From: Coptis chinensis
Lineage: Eukaryota; Streptophyta; Magnoliopsida; Ranunculales; Ranunculaceae
Assembly: GCA_015680905.1 (NCBI GenBank)
Contig: CM027378.1
Coordinates: 43,931,001 to 43,995,000 of the forward strand
Reading direction: 5' to 3'
Length of the DNA: 64,000 nt
Below are positions 53,060 through 64,000 of the stretch, one piece after another. The translations under genes and the position numbers were made by a program. The notes under the pieces are model-generated. The model had not been told where the DNA came from, ran no database searches, and saw only the letters and a program-made list of their open reading frames with translations. Within the stretch, counting starts at the first letter, position 1. The number at the start of each line of letters is the position of its first letter.

Positions 53060-53250
53060 CTTTTAGGGGCGTTTTTGTTGATAGTTAGCATTTTGGGGGC
53101 GTCACTATGGTTGATAGCTAGCCTTTTGGGGGCGTCACTATAATCGTAGATGCCAATTTAGTTGGCTGATAGTAGGCCTTTTGGGGGCATTACTATGATT
53201 GATAGCCTTGAGTTGGCATGCTTATAGCTAGCCCCCAGTTCGTAGTAGAA
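53060..53250. repeat. Short internal repeats (ttttgggggcgtcactat)
   Basis: Three or four copies of gatagctagccttttggggg + cgtcactat, about 50 bp apart, inside the small LTR element. Confidence 0.7.
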
Positions 53251-53609
53251 ACAGCCCTTTATGGGTGTTAATGTTGTTTAGCCCTAGTGTTGGAGCTTGG
53301 TTGACATGTTTAGATGGCAATAACTTGTCCCAGTTTGGAGATGGCTATGGCTAGCCCCTAGCTTGATTGGCTTGCAATAAACTGCAAGGGAGTGAGCTTC
53401 TATTTTGCAATTCGAGCGACTCACTAGTTTGTAGTATATGCGACTGTCGATGAGGAAACTGCGGTGTGGTCAGTCTGGGACGACCTAGAATATTAATGTT
53501 CGTTCAAGCTCTAGTGAACTGATGACAACTTGTGTACAAGCTGAACTGACAGTAATTGTGTTCGAGTTGAACTGATAGTTAGAATATTGGTTGCTTCTTC
53601 CAGGTTGTT

Positions 53610-54120
53610 GACCTACTCTGACCTGACTTGAGGATGACTTGATCTGAGGATGACCTAACCTGAGGAAGACCTGAGCTAAGGACGAGTTGATCTAAGGATG
53701 AGCTGATCTGAGGACGACCTGACTTAAGGATAACCTGAGCTGAAGATGAGTTGATCTGAGGATGAGCTGACTTGAGGACGACCTGAGCTGAGGATGACCT
53801 GAGTTGAGGATGACCTGATCTGAGGATGAGCTGACTTGAGGACGACCTGAATTGAGGATGATATGAGCTGAAGATGACCTGAGCTGAGGATGAGCTAACT
53901 TGAGGATGACATGAATTGAGGATGACATGAATTGAGGATGACTTGAGCTGAGGATAAGCTGATCTGAGGATGAGCTGACTTTAGGACGACCTAACTTGAG
54001 GATGACCTGAGCTGAGGATGAGCTGACTTGAAGACGACCTTACTTGAGGATGACCTGGAGGAGAATGACCTGAGTTGAGGATGACCTGAACTAAGGATGA
54101 CCTGGCTGAGGACGACTTGG
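53610..54120. repeat. Minisatellite (gaggatgacctgagct), about 30 units
   Basis: A 15-17-bp unit, gaggatgacctgagct or ...gagctgacttgag, repeats throughout, partly as 32-34-bp doublets. It fills most of the right half of the small LTR element. Frames across it give repetitive Ser/Leu/His peptides that are not genes. Confidence 0.92.
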
Positions 54121-54664
54121 CAAAAACTTGGCGGAGGTCTTTGCATGAGATCTGGCTGAGGTTTTGATATAGCTCTGTGATAAGTTGTGCTGGTGTGCGC
54201 TTCTCCTCATTGATATAGTCCATAGATTAGCATGCTCTGAAATTTATGTTTGAGATTGGTTGAACCAACACCTTAGTTGACCTGGTAAGGAGCAACCTGT
54301 AAGTCGGATTCCCGATCCGTATTGTCACCACCCGCCGTAAAAGAACGCGTGTGACATGGTGATAGTTGCAGCCATCGGGTCGGTACTGGATCGACTGCAA
54401 GTGATCTGTAAGTATGAAGTATATCTTGTAACATAGAAGTGTGCACATATTATCCGAACTGATCTAAAGATTCAAAATTAGTATAAATGAAGAATAGTTG
54501 AATGTAGACTTATCTCTTAGAACGCTGACTTTTCGCTTGCTGCCATTGATAATCCACACCAAGTTTTGAGGTGTTCTTCCATGGTGGTTTTACCAAGTTT
54601 CATGGGCTTGAGAAAATGGTTTGAATGCTTTTTCTTAAGAAGACGAACCGGCAGACGGCGCCAA

Positions 54665-55079
54665 TGTAGAGGCACATTTTAGTCACGACCTTATAATCTC
54701 GGAGAATAGGGTTTGTATAAGATGTGTGACGGAACTCAGGTCGGTGTTTTGAGCTGCCTACGTATCCAGTTCTCTGATGAACTGGAATCAAGTTAGACGT
54801 AGTTCATCTTGAGTGATTGAGTTGGAAATGGAGAGAATGTCAGCCTCCTCTTGAGAATGGAGAAGATGCCTCCTTTTATAGGAGTAGATCCCCCTTTTGC
54901 GCTGTCTTGATGATTGTTTTTACTCCTTCCGTTACGAAGTAATGATCTGTCATTAATGATGCTCAGCGGTTACGTTTCCTAGGTCGTTTAGACGACTTGA
55001 CCTTAGGTTAGGTCGTATGCACAACCTACTTGTAGTTTGGACACATGGTTTGCCAGGAGTGGTTGAGAGTGGAGGCCCA
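54665..55079 (-). repeat. 5' LTR of small LTR element
   Basis: 415 bp, partner of 52,228-52,655. Its outer end is slightly shortened (ggaggccca against ggagggtactgaca) but still abuts the duplication. Confidence 0.88.
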
Positions 55080-55760
55080 AACACCTTTTCATCCTTGCAT
55101 CAAGCCCAGTAAGAACATCAACCCATCCCAGAGAAAGGAACACATCCTTCATGCAAAACACTCCAAAAAGATCCATCACTTCATTGGCTAAATTTGCGTA
55201 TTGATTCCCTCGTCTCACCCCCTCTAAATTTCTACTCAAGGATGCCCTTGAGATAATACTATTAGTAGCACCGACAATCATAGTACTAAGATTAACATTG
55301 GTTCCTATAGAGGAAGAGTACTGTTTAATCTTGTTAACCATATTGCTTGCTTCTTCTTCTCTAATAAACCTAAAGGACCGTACTCTATTAGCTCTCAAGA
55401 GATTCATAACACACATCTTTCTCGCTTGCTTCCAATAATCACCATATGGTGCAAAAGCCAAATCTTTGCCACCATATAAAAATACTTTCACTGATGTTGT
55501 CATTGGCCTATTTGAGAGTATAACCTCATGGGTCTTAATGATTTTTTTAACGATCTCCGTTTATGAAACTACTAGAGTTGGAGTACAACCCAAGTTAAGA
55601 AGTATTATGGGACCATATTTTTGCGAGAGAGCATGAAAAGATCGATGTGGTAGCATAGAAAGGCAATGAAGGTGGTCGATGATGGGAAGTTTTGGTGGAG
55701 AAAGTGGCAAATTACTTGATTTAGTAACCCAAAGGCTGGCTATTGATCCATAGTAAAAAG
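55080..55760 (-). pseudogene. CYP71-like pseudogene, 5' part of exon 1
   Basis: Minus strand: proline-rich LPLSPPKLPIIDHLHCL, then PHRSFHALSQKYGPIILLNL, HEVILSNRP and the C-helix APYGDYWKQARKMCVMNLLR (W and R kept). A stop (TAA, complement of 55,561-55,563) interrupts the frame after TPTLVVS. The N-terminal membrane anchor is not convincing and no good start codon was found upstream. The exon is then split at 55,080 by the LTR element. With the stop, the lost anchor and the lost heme exon, the locus is a clear pseudogene. Confidence 0.88.
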
Positions 55761-56080
55761 ATTAGAGACAGAAAGAGAAGAAAAGAGAATGAAAAAGGAT
55801 GGTGCAAGAATGTTTGTGGTTGGTCATCAAACCAATGTAGCACAGTTTGTGATAGACTCATTTTCGATGAATTTTCAAAGGAGGGTCACACTAACAACTT
55901 AACTAACTCGTTTGCTTTTATATACAAAACTTTGAAACACTAGTGCTGGATGGATGTGTCATATTATTTAATATATGCACAACATCATAGGTTATATCTG
56001 ATGAAATCAAACATAGAAATAAATTAATACCAAATAACATACCTAGTTAAATGACTAAAGCTAAAATAATAAATAAATAA

Positions 56081-57480
56081 CTAGCTTTCGAACCCGTCTT
56101 ACAAACGGGTGTCGTTATATTAAATTATTTTGAAAAATATTTACAATTATGCAGAGTTATGAGATATAAATATCCCCATATTATTATATTCATCACTCAT
56201 TTAAATTTCTTGCAACGTGAAAATCTCACTCTCAATAAAAAAGAAAGAGCCCACCCTTGATAAAACATTTCGACTTCTTTTTGTTGTTAATAAGAGAAGT
56301 TCGATTAAAGTTTTGTAAGAATGCCCAATGAGGTAGGGGTGTGCATAAAACTGGCTGAATCGACAAAACCGACCAAACCGAATTGAACTGGTCGGTTCTG
56401 GTTGGTTATATTTATGAGTCGGTTCGGTACTGTAAAACTATATTTGTCGAGACATTCCCAATACAACTGTGTTTTGAGGTTAGTTCAATGCATTTACATC
56501 TAGTTTTCAATTTCATGTTAATTATTTTTTGAGGTTGGTTCATTGTATTTGCATCCAGTTTCTGATTTCCCATTAATTATTTTTTTAGGTTGGTTCAATG
56601 CAATTGCAAATCTAGTTTTCAATTTCCCTTTAATTGTTGTTCTTTGAGGTTAGTTTAATGTGCATTTGCATATAGTTTTCAAATTCCCGTTAATTATTCT
56701 TTAAAGTTAGTTCAATGCGGTTTGCATCTAGTTTTTTATTTTTCTTTTAATTATTCTTTTTTGAAGTTAGTTTAATGCATTTACATCCGGTTTCTGACTT
56801 CCGGTTAGTTATTATTATTTAAGGTTAGTTCAGTGCATTTGCATCCAGTTACTAATTTTCCGTTAATTATTCTTCTTTGACGTTAGTTCAATATATTTGC
56901 ATCCAATTTTTGATTTCCCGTTAATTATTCTTTATTGAAGTTAGTTTAATACATTTGCATCCAATTACCAATTTCCTGTGAATTATTATTCTTTAACGTT
57001 AGTTCAATACATTTGCATCCAGTTTTTTTATTTCCCGTTAATTATTTTTTTTAGATTAGTTCAATGCATTTGCATCAAGTTTTCAATTTTCCGTTAATTA
57101 TTATTTCTTTAAGATTAGTTCAATGCATTTGCATCTACTTTCTGATTTCCCGTTAATTATTCTTTTATGTTAGTTCAATGCAATTTCATCCAATTTCCGA
57201 TTTTATGTTAATTATTCTTTGAAGTTAGATTAATGCATTTGCATCCATTTTCTGATTTCCCGTTAATAATGTATTTGCATCCAATTTTCAATTTCTAGCT
57301 ATTTATTCTTTAAGATTAGTTCAATGGATTTATATCTGGGTTCTAATTTCAATTCCCGTTAAGCCATTATTCTATGATATTAGTTCAATGCATTTGCATC
57401 AAGTTTTTGATTTCCCGTTAATTTTTTTTTTTTTTTTTTTGGGTTTATCAGTTGCAATGTTGCATCCAGTTTCCGATTTC
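56081..57480 (-). mobile_element. Helitron-like element, second copy, inverted
   Basis: The minus-strand 3' end at 56,081: CTAG (56,084-56,081) followed by T, with hairpin ACCCGT/ACGGGT at 56,110-56,092, matching the end at 36,374 base for base except a few. The tail is followed by about 18-19 units of the same 55-bp minisatellite (56,450-57,480), reverse to the first array. A 'ggggtgtgcataaaactggc...ccgaccaaaccgaa' block (56,336-56,440), a common plant MITE start, interrupts the tail. The 5' end is not defined. Confidence 0.75.
56450..57480. repeat. 55-bp minisatellite, inverse orientation, about 18 copies
   Basis: Units read gaggttagttcaatgcattt + gcatccagttttcaatttcc + cgttaattattcttt, the reverse complement of the array at 33,421-36,010. 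Confidence 0.9.
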
Positions 57481-58807
57481 TAACTTTGTGGGATTCTCAA
57501 AAAATACCTTGAAATAATATAATAACATGTGATAGGTAATAGCATCATACTCTAATTAATCTGTGATTCTTTTTCCATATTGTGTATGTTTTGTGATTTT
57601 AATTCGTGAAATTCTAGCATTTCCCAAGTTATAAACGTCTTAGTAGGAATCAATAATTTTTTTAGTTGATTTTACATGCAGCAGTTTCAAAATTAATTAA
57701 AACAAATATTGGTAAGAAAAACTAATGACAATAATTAGTAACACCTCTTATGTTTTCCATGTCGTATATAACATTTTTTATAGACCAAAAAAATCGACAA
57801 TTTTCTATTGGGTTTAATTTACATATCACAGTATCAAAATTAATTAAAAAAATTCGAGTAAGAAAACGTAATGATAGTAATTAATAATACCTCTTATGCT
57901 TTCAGTCATTTAATTTTGTCACGTCATAATGCTATATGTAACTTTTTATAGACCCAAAAATGTGGGGGGGCAAAAAAATATTTTATATTTGAGCACACGT
58001 TGAAGAGATATTTGAATGCACAAAATAATCTTATAACATATTTTAAATTATAGTCCAAAGAAAACTAAAATTTGCTTTATTAGGTATCAATAAGTAGGTA
58101 AGCACAACTTTCTCAAAAGCAGGCTTCTTCATTTATTTCATTTGGACACAAAAGACTTGAAACTGATTATTTAAGGGTGAGGGTGATGAGAAGAACTTAG
58201 AAAGTAATAACTATTTAATTTACTTGCCGAAACATAAAGGACTATTTGATGTACAACATTAGTGTGCGCTTTCTACGATGCTCATCTTTATAGAGAATAA
58301 CCATAACAACCTTGCTATGCTTTTATAACTTAGCTAAAACAAAAAAAACTACTTAAATATTTGAACTGGTGACTTTTTGCTACTGAACAAAATTTTGAGC
58401 CTAACAGGGCTTGTCTATGGCTTCACAATCGCCTTTTGTCCGTAGGTACATAGTTGTTGATTGGAGGCTTTCTCTTACAGTTTCCATTCCCAGTGTAATC
58501 CATATGCATCAAATGGTTTCCTCTAGGAGCCTTACGTATTCAGATAGTTTCATGCAATGCTTCATCGAGGCGTGAGACCCGATTTTCCCAGTTACAAGTC
58601 ACCACTATGATAAATGTCGATTTTTGTGACTTGAGATTGTTCCCTGATTGAGAGATCAACCGGGTTCACTATGAAGATTTTTCTTTGTGGCTAATTTGCG
58701 ATTGTTCTGTGATTAAGAAAATTGTTAGTAATGTAGATTGCCTGAATCTATTCGATCAGCAACAAAATGAGCAATAATTGCCCTGAAAACATGTACTGCA
58801 AGCACGC

Positions 58808-58849
<42 letters not shown>

Positions 58850-61846
58850 TACTTTGTCATTCATCATCTTCTTATGTGATCCTCTGAGCAATCTGTTTGA
58901 AGTATAAATCGTATCCCCTGCATTCAAGCATATCCAAATATTCAAATTGATCCTTGGAAACCATCTAGCTTGAGCCTAGCTAAGTAGTTTCTTTAGTATA
59001 TAAAGCATTCACATTGTAGATTCCATATAACTAAAGTTCGTATCAAATCTCGCTAAACAGTGCATACACATACACAGTAATTAAGAAAAATATAAATATA
59101 TAATATAGCAATTTGACACTAAGAAACAAAATTAATTGCACACGGTCATCAAAAAACTTTTCTTTAAGCATATAATCTCTGTTACATACATACACATTTA
59201 AGGTATCTATCAATAATGTTACTATCATCTTATCAATTTTCACAAAAATTATCTTAATTATTAATGAAAGAAGCATCAAAGAACAAAGTTAAACCCATAA
59301 ATACAAAGAGTGAATTTTACAATGTATGATTCATTGTTCAAAGAGTGCATTATACAATGTATGTATTGACATATTTATTAAACACTAAACGAATGACGAG
59401 AAGTAACAACTCAAAAAAAGGCATGGCTTGACCATAATCTACAATGGATACAAACGGCACCCAACCCCACAAAATTCAAAATACCTACTTTAATTTGCAA
59501 CTAAATAACCTATGACTTATTAACACCAAAGAACAAATTAGGAAACTTGTTTGTTAATTTCCCAGTGGAACTAAAATTTAATTCATACAAAAATGAAATA
59601 AGAGAGAAAATCAGACCTAGAAGGCAGAACGTCCAGCTAATTAATCCAGTTTGAGAGCGAGTGCTTTGATGATGCCAAACCTCTATGTTTCTTCTCTACT
59701 TCATAGATAATATAAGCATGGACGACACAATATCAAAGGGGAAAATAGTGAAGAGTAGGGTTTAGTTTATCACTTGTGGAACAGAGAAGGAACATTTTTC
59801 GTGATATAAATTAAATCGTTGAGTTTTTGTTGGGTTTAGCTTTCCTTTTTCAGTTAAAGACTTCTAATTTAATCTTCCTGATTTCTCGTAATCCCCCTGT
59901 GACGTGGATAGCCTCACTGAGCTGAAAAGAGGACCAAGTCATGGTTTCTTGCTCTATAGCACATACTTAACTATAGAATAAAAGAAATTACACAATAGAT
60001 TATAAGCACAGGATAACAACGTTGCGTTGATTTAAACCAATTCACACTTTCAAGCTCAAGTTCAAGACTCAGGTTATACCAAATTAAATAGGCACCAAGT
60101 ACCTTAATAGGCATGGAACATCATTAAGTCTCCATTGAAGGTACTTGAAGTCTCATCACTATCTGTGTAGAACCGTAGCATGCTGAAAATATAGAAGCGT
60201 ATCATAAACTGTGGCGTAACAATAGTTTTAGGCATCCACTCACCACATATTATATTGCCAGTACCTTTGACTACCTTACATGCCAAAAATAGAAGTAGAA
60301 TTCATGCTTTTACACCAAGTACATAGAACACCCCCTTATCAAGCATCATTATATAAATTTGAATTTGAAAAATACATCATCATATAGAAATGCAAAAAGC
60401 AGGGGAGAAAGAGAGAAAGCAAGTATAGTACTTTTGGCTTAGTTAGTTTGGTCCGAAACAAAACTATAATATAGATCGTGATTTTGTACGCAAATAGAGC
60501 AACCCTGCAAATCCAAGTTGCACTATACATGTATATACTTAGTCAGCAAAAGAGTTGAACGATATGAGCAGTCAGTGATGATGTATATACATAGCTCATG
60601 GCAGCATACTAACTGATGACTAATTCTATCCGTCTAGATGAAGAAGTATGACTCTGTTGGGACTATTGATCTAAGTGGCATATAAATTGCTTTGTTGATG
60701 TATATTTAGAATTAAAGGATGAATGCCAATGCAATGATGTCTGTCTCGAACCCATTTCAAAAGCATCCAACTTAACCTGGGACACTAAGTACTATAAGAA
60801 TATAAAAATTAATGAAATGAAACAAAACACATAACACTACCCCCCATTTTTTGATCGATAACAAAAGCTAAAAACCAAAGGACTAAAATCACAGTAATGG
60901 GTACCCACATACGTTAACCCGAATCACCAGTTGGTATTATGACATGCAATTGCCACATAATTGTAACTCAACTTATGAAATTATTCAAAGATATATACAT
61001 GATATGTCATGCGAGAAAATTGGTTTGAATTTATCAAGATTTACTCCCTGTCTTTTGCTTTTTACCACAAATTCTTGGTATTGGAGCAGTATGTGGATTT
61101 AGTCTTTTTTTTTTATGGTTGGCTTCCTTTGGGGCTAAAATTTCCTACTTCCTAGATGGTTTATTAAGAACTTTTGAAGAAGAACCATTTGAATTTGAGG
61201 AGAAAGAAGAAAGAGAAAGAAACGCACTGAAAGAGGTGAAATGATGAGAAGTCCTTAGAAGGTGGTGAAGTGCATTGAACTCACAAACCCAACCATCTTT
61301 CGTGTTGGGCTTTACATTCACATTGTTAGTGAAAAGATATCAGATGAGGTGGTGGAGATGAGGTGGTGGGGAAAATGGCTGTAGAGGCGTTGGCATAAAT
61401 GGACTTCTAAGAGGGTATACATCATTCCTCAATTGTAAAAGCATTAGCTTTTATATTCGTGCATATATATTAAAACTTCTAGTCGTATATATTGGTACTT
61501 GTGATACATATAGTATAATCCCACACAGGGAATTTAAAGTTTGCATAATAATATTTAAGTTCCAAGAACAATTTGGGTTTTGTGTTGGATGCTCCAAATT
61601 TAAGATCTGTGCATCTTACTCGATTTATTTTTAAAAAACAAAAACAAAAACAAAATAGTAAAAAAGCAAATTTTACACTTTCTGTAGCTGTGGAAAGCTA
61701 AATAGAGTTTGCGACACAACTCCATGAAGATTCCCATTTTCCATCACCCTGGTCATTCACCATAAAAGGTGTTTCAATCAATAGATAATTGAGTAAAGTA
61801 CAAACACTTTCGATTCCTAGTATCCGAGGGTACAAGTAAAATTCAC
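57481..61846. other. AT-rich DNA without recognised genes
   Basis: Both strands were scanned for known domains, splice-bounded exons and terminal repeats. Nothing was convincing. The (AG)n microsatellite at 58,809 generates a Ser/Leu frame that is not a gene. Confidence 0.5.
58809..58845. repeat. (AG)n microsatellite
   Basis: About 18 perfect AG dinucleotides. Confidence 0.95.
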
Positions 61847-61922
61847 AAAGTCGTGAGGGAGTGTATGGTTGAGAACCATTTTGGAGCTTCGGATGGATCA
61901 AATGAGTTGTTGCTCAAGTCCC
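61847..61922 (-). pseudogene. LRR receptor-like kinase fragment, exon with NNSFDPSEAPKWF
   Basis: Minus strand DLSNNSFDPSEAPKWFSTIH + SLTTL, ending in a GT donor at 61,846-61,845. This phrase is characteristic of LRR receptor kinases of subfamily VIII-1, in the ectodomain. The acceptor side (near 61,922) is not clear. The following exons and the kinase domain were not found, so it is a remnant. Confidence 0.75.
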
Positions 61923-62228
61923 CGGGTAATAAACAAACAATAAGCTAGGCTGCATCCAAAGTGGTTAGACTTAGACGCTGCAAAGAAGGAGACAACAGGA
62001 TGCAAAAAAAAAAAGACATCAAATTTAATCGGATCTATTTAACATAAACTCTATCTTACACATAATTGAGGAAGTTTATTCTGTTAGATCAGTCTCGGAC
62101 CTGTGGAGCAGATTGTTTGCTAATTGCCTTGAAAAAAGAGAATAGTGAGAAAGGAACATTGTCGGAAATCTCGACCAACATGCAGCGAACTACTACAGGT
62201 TCAAGCAATAACATAGTTTTCTCCGCGT

Positions 62229-62297
62229 TCGTTGAGGCTAGTAAGGTTGTTAAGGTTGGAAGGAACCGTCCCCGCTAGAGCGTTCCTATCAAGTCGA
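62229..62297 (-). pseudogene. LRR receptor-like kinase fragment, LRR exon
   Basis: Minus strand RLDRNALAGTVPSNLNNLTS + LNE, one leucine-rich repeat with the plant LxGxVP form, followed by a phrase that no longer matches the family. The expected AG acceptor before the Arg codon is missing (caacaaa), which suggests loss of splicing. It is the next exon after the one at 62,399-62,470. Confidence 0.75.
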
Positions 62298-62398
62298 TTT
62301 GTTGAAGAGCGGAGAACAGTGGCATGTAAACCAACATAGATCAGAAGAAGTGAACAAACTATATAAAGGTGAGCACATATGATCAGAAGGCAACTTAC

Positions 62399-62470
62399 AG
62401 AATCTCGAGAGTCTTAACAACTCCCAAAGTGGTTGGAATCTCTCCAGTTAACCGATTGTCATTCAATATA
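62399..62470 (-). pseudogene. LRR receptor-like kinase fragment, 72-bp LRR exon
   Basis: Exactly 72 bp between a good acceptor (AG at 62,472-62,471) and a GTAAGTT donor, encoding LNDNRLTGEIPTTLGVVKTL + EIL. Twenty-four-residue, 72-bp exons are typical of LRR receptor kinase genes. With the two exons below it is the ectodomain of one receptor; signal peptide, membrane helix and kinase are missing from the window. Confidence 0.8.
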
Positions 62471-62693
62471 CTGCCAACAAAGACGCTCAGTGATTGCCCA
62501 TAGAACAACAATTCTAAATAACTGTTTCATATTTCATGTCTTCATTGTGTTGAAAGAATTTGCTAAACAACAATAATTTCACTGGCTGCTAACTCGAACA
62601 CAACTGGACTTAATTTAGTTAAATTTCTTCGTCAGACAGAACTACATCTGATATAAGCTAATGATGGATTACAAATTTTAGGTACTCACTTAC

Positions 62694-62991
62694 ATCATTT
62701 TGAAGATATACACAAAGGAATTCCTCTTCATCAGCAGCCATTCCCTTGAAAAGCAAGCTTTCAAAAGCTCTTTTTTGCTGACACCATACTCAAAAAGTTG
62801 TCGGGGCCAGGGGTGGCTCTTTCTCTTGTCAAAAGGGTCTTTGAGTTCTTGCCCTTGCTTGCGGCCAACATGGAACGACCGAATCGTCCCTCAAATTCCC
62901 CTCGGACGTAAACATAGGAATAGGGTTAAGCCTTTATTGGCCCAAGATCGGGTCGATCTTTTCTTGATGTTACCTCGTATGAGAAGAATTA
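62694..62991 (-). pseudogene. PDR-type ABC transporter (ABCG) exon fragment
   Basis: Minus strand, in order: EVTSRKD (about 62,976), SFHVGRKQGQELKDPFDKRK + SHPW, and YGVSKKELLKACFSREWLLM + KRNSFVYIFK. These phrases belong to the linker and first membrane-helix start of full-length PDR/ABCG transporters, between the first nucleotide-binding and first transmembrane domain. The EVTSRKD part and the SFHVGRK part lie in different frames and a stop lies between them, so it is a pseudogene. PDR proteins export diterpenes, hormones or lipids at the plasma membrane; no substrate can be inferred. Confidence 0.8.
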
Positions 62992-63936
62992 CAGTCGATC
63001 TCTTAACATTCTACTTAGTTTGACAAAATTGACAACTAAAAATGCGCATTAAAAATTTATAATTCAAATGATAGGAATAGAATGTAATTGGTTGAGTAGT
63101 CTCAACCCCTTTCTTCTTTCGGACACATCTAAAACCCTTGGCTTCAATGTCCGGCCCCCGAAAGTAGAATAATATCATCGAAAAAGATCATAAGTTTAAG
63201 TGCTTTGGTGAAGTAGAGCAATTACTACAGTTCCACCAAAAATATGGACAAACTGCCGCAGGGAATTCACAATTTGGAGCTTTTCTACGTGAATTCAGAG
63301 GTGGAGAAAGAAACTTTTCGGGGACTCGTGGGGTTTAGAATCTTATTTGTGGGGGAGTCACCGTATAATTCCTTTTTTCTCTTCTTATTTCCCGCAATTT
63401 TTTTTTCCATCTCCTAATTTCTCGTGAGTAAAAAGGGTACTTAAAAGTTGCTGACGTGGACACCCTTAGAGACCAGGAAAAGGGACTGCTATTATATATA
63501 TATAAAGAATAAAACTTGTTTATATTTTCACAAACAATTCAACCAAAGAAAGAAAGAAAATACAGGAAAAAAAAACCTTAACTCCTAAAAAAAGAATTTT
63601 TGACATAATCATTCAAATATTTGTTTAAGTCAATTGATAGATAATCATATAAATTTTATTTTTCTCCATTCAAAATTAATGTAAACTAATTAAAGTGATA
63701 AAAAATAAAATTTTGTGACAAGAAAGGTAGCGAGGGGATTGAGAATGATGAAGGTGAATTTTTTGGGCACCCAACTTTTTTAGAACGAGTGTTATAAATG
63801 ATTAAGACAGACGTGCAACAAGCTGCGCTGCAAGTTCTAGTTTTTTTTTATTATTATTTTTTGGAAATATAGGCAAGATTTTTGTTATTTATTTGTTACT
63901 ATTTCGGGTGTTAGTTATTTAATTAGGTAAGTTATT

Positions 63937-63938
<2 letters not shown>
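62992..63938. other. Intergenic DNA without recognised genes
   Basis: AT-rich and without supported coding. A possible further part of the PDR gene upstream of 62,991 is not recognisable. Confidence 0.5.

Positions 63939-63983
<45 letters not shown>
63939..63983. repeat. Poly(T) run of 45 bases
   Basis: Uninterrupted T homopolymer near the right edge. It could be a retroposon tail on the minus strand or a simple expansion; no adjacent retroposon body was recognised. Confidence 0.95.
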
Positions 63984-63985
<2 letters not shown>

Positions 63986-64000
63986 TATTGGAAAGAGAAA

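Larger units (their letters stand above)
52228..55079 (-). mobile_element. Small non-autonomous LTR element (LARD-like) inside P450 exon 1, TSD AACAC
   Basis: LTRs at 52,228-52,655 and 54,665-55,079; total 2,852 bp. Flanks AACAC at 52,223-52,227 and 55,080-55,084 are a perfect 5-bp duplication. On the minus strand the primer site TTGGCGCCGTCTGCCGG follows the right LTR at once, and a purine tract AAAGAAAGGGGGCTA precedes the left LTR. LTRs carry a TATAAAAGG box (minus strand, near 52,440 and 54,875). No coding. LTRs differ by roughly 7%, older than the other LTR pairs here. Confidence 0.9.

Noticed and set aside
53692-54223. Ser/His-rich open frames on the minus strand
   Set aside because: They are translations of the short-unit minisatellite in the small LTR element.
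58748-58945. Open frame with Ser-Leu repeats and a hydrophobic end
   Set aside because: The Ser-Leu run is the (AG)n microsatellite read on the minus strand; the rest is not recognisable.
62790-63000. GC-balanced block taken at first for a mitochondrial DNA insertion
   Set aside because: Its minus-strand translation holds HVGRK, PFDK and EVTSRKD phrases collinear with the neighbouring PDR transporter exon.

Overview
This window is intergenic-rich nuclear DNA of a flowering plant, almost certainly a eudicot. The evidence is Athila-type Ty3/gypsy elements with tRNA-Asp-like primer sites, CACTA, Helitron and MITE ends, a GT-AG-spliced cytosolic thiolase gene, a CYP71-type P450 and an LRR receptor-kinase fragment. 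No prokaryotic, viral or organellar genes were recognised, and no tRNA, rRNA or CRISPR array. Species cannot be fixed from the sequence.

Layout. 1-1718 is the edge of an Athila-like element on the minus strand: leader, primer site and a complete LTR, with the rest outside the window. 1719-7000 is repeat-derived DNA without genes. It holds a 77-bp tandem repeat, a possible chromovirus LTR edge and a clean 495-bp Harbinger-like MITE. 7001-7837 is a CACTA terminus cut by an Athila element (A, plus strand, from 7838). Element A keeps its 5' LTR, gag and part of protease. It is split at 12,145 by a younger and nearly complete 15,078-bp Athila element (B, minus strand, 12,145-27,222) with 1.5-kb LTRs and a perfect 5-bp target duplication. 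The rest of A resumes at 27,223 and runs to about 29,280, apparently lacking reverse transcriptase, integrase and a 3' LTR. About 30,130-33,420 is a decayed LINE with a poly(A) tail and an R2-like C-terminal region. 33,421-36,374 is a Helitron-like element filled with a 55-bp minisatellite.

The one intact host gene is acetyl-CoA C-acetyltransferase (AACT) on the minus strand, 42,114 down to 37,396. Thirteen coding exons sum to 1,209 bp and encode 402 residues; all catalytic residues are present. Three 170-bp tandem repeats lie just upstream of its start codon. A non-autonomous LTR element (42,786-49,176, TSD ATTAT) follows, then a CACTA transposase fragment (49,177-51,172). That CACTA ends inside a CYP71-like P450 pseudogene, whose first exon is split by a second non-autonomous LTR element (52,228-55,079, TSD AACAC). 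A second Helitron-like copy, inverted relative to the first, lies at 56,081-57,480. The right edge carries decayed exons of an LRR receptor kinase (61,847-62,470) and of a PDR/ABCG transporter (62,694-62,991), separated from the P450 by AT-rich DNA with no recognised gene.

How it works together. AACT supplies acetoacetyl-CoA to the cytosolic mevalonate pathway. Nothing else here looks like a functioning gene set: the rest records layered insertions into a decaying gene neighbourhood. The least ordinary signals are the repeated ORF3-plus-polypurine modules of Athila B, the minisatellite-bearing Helitron pair, the RLE-like LINE and the tandem repeats abutting the AACT promoter. No convincing new multi-gene system was found.
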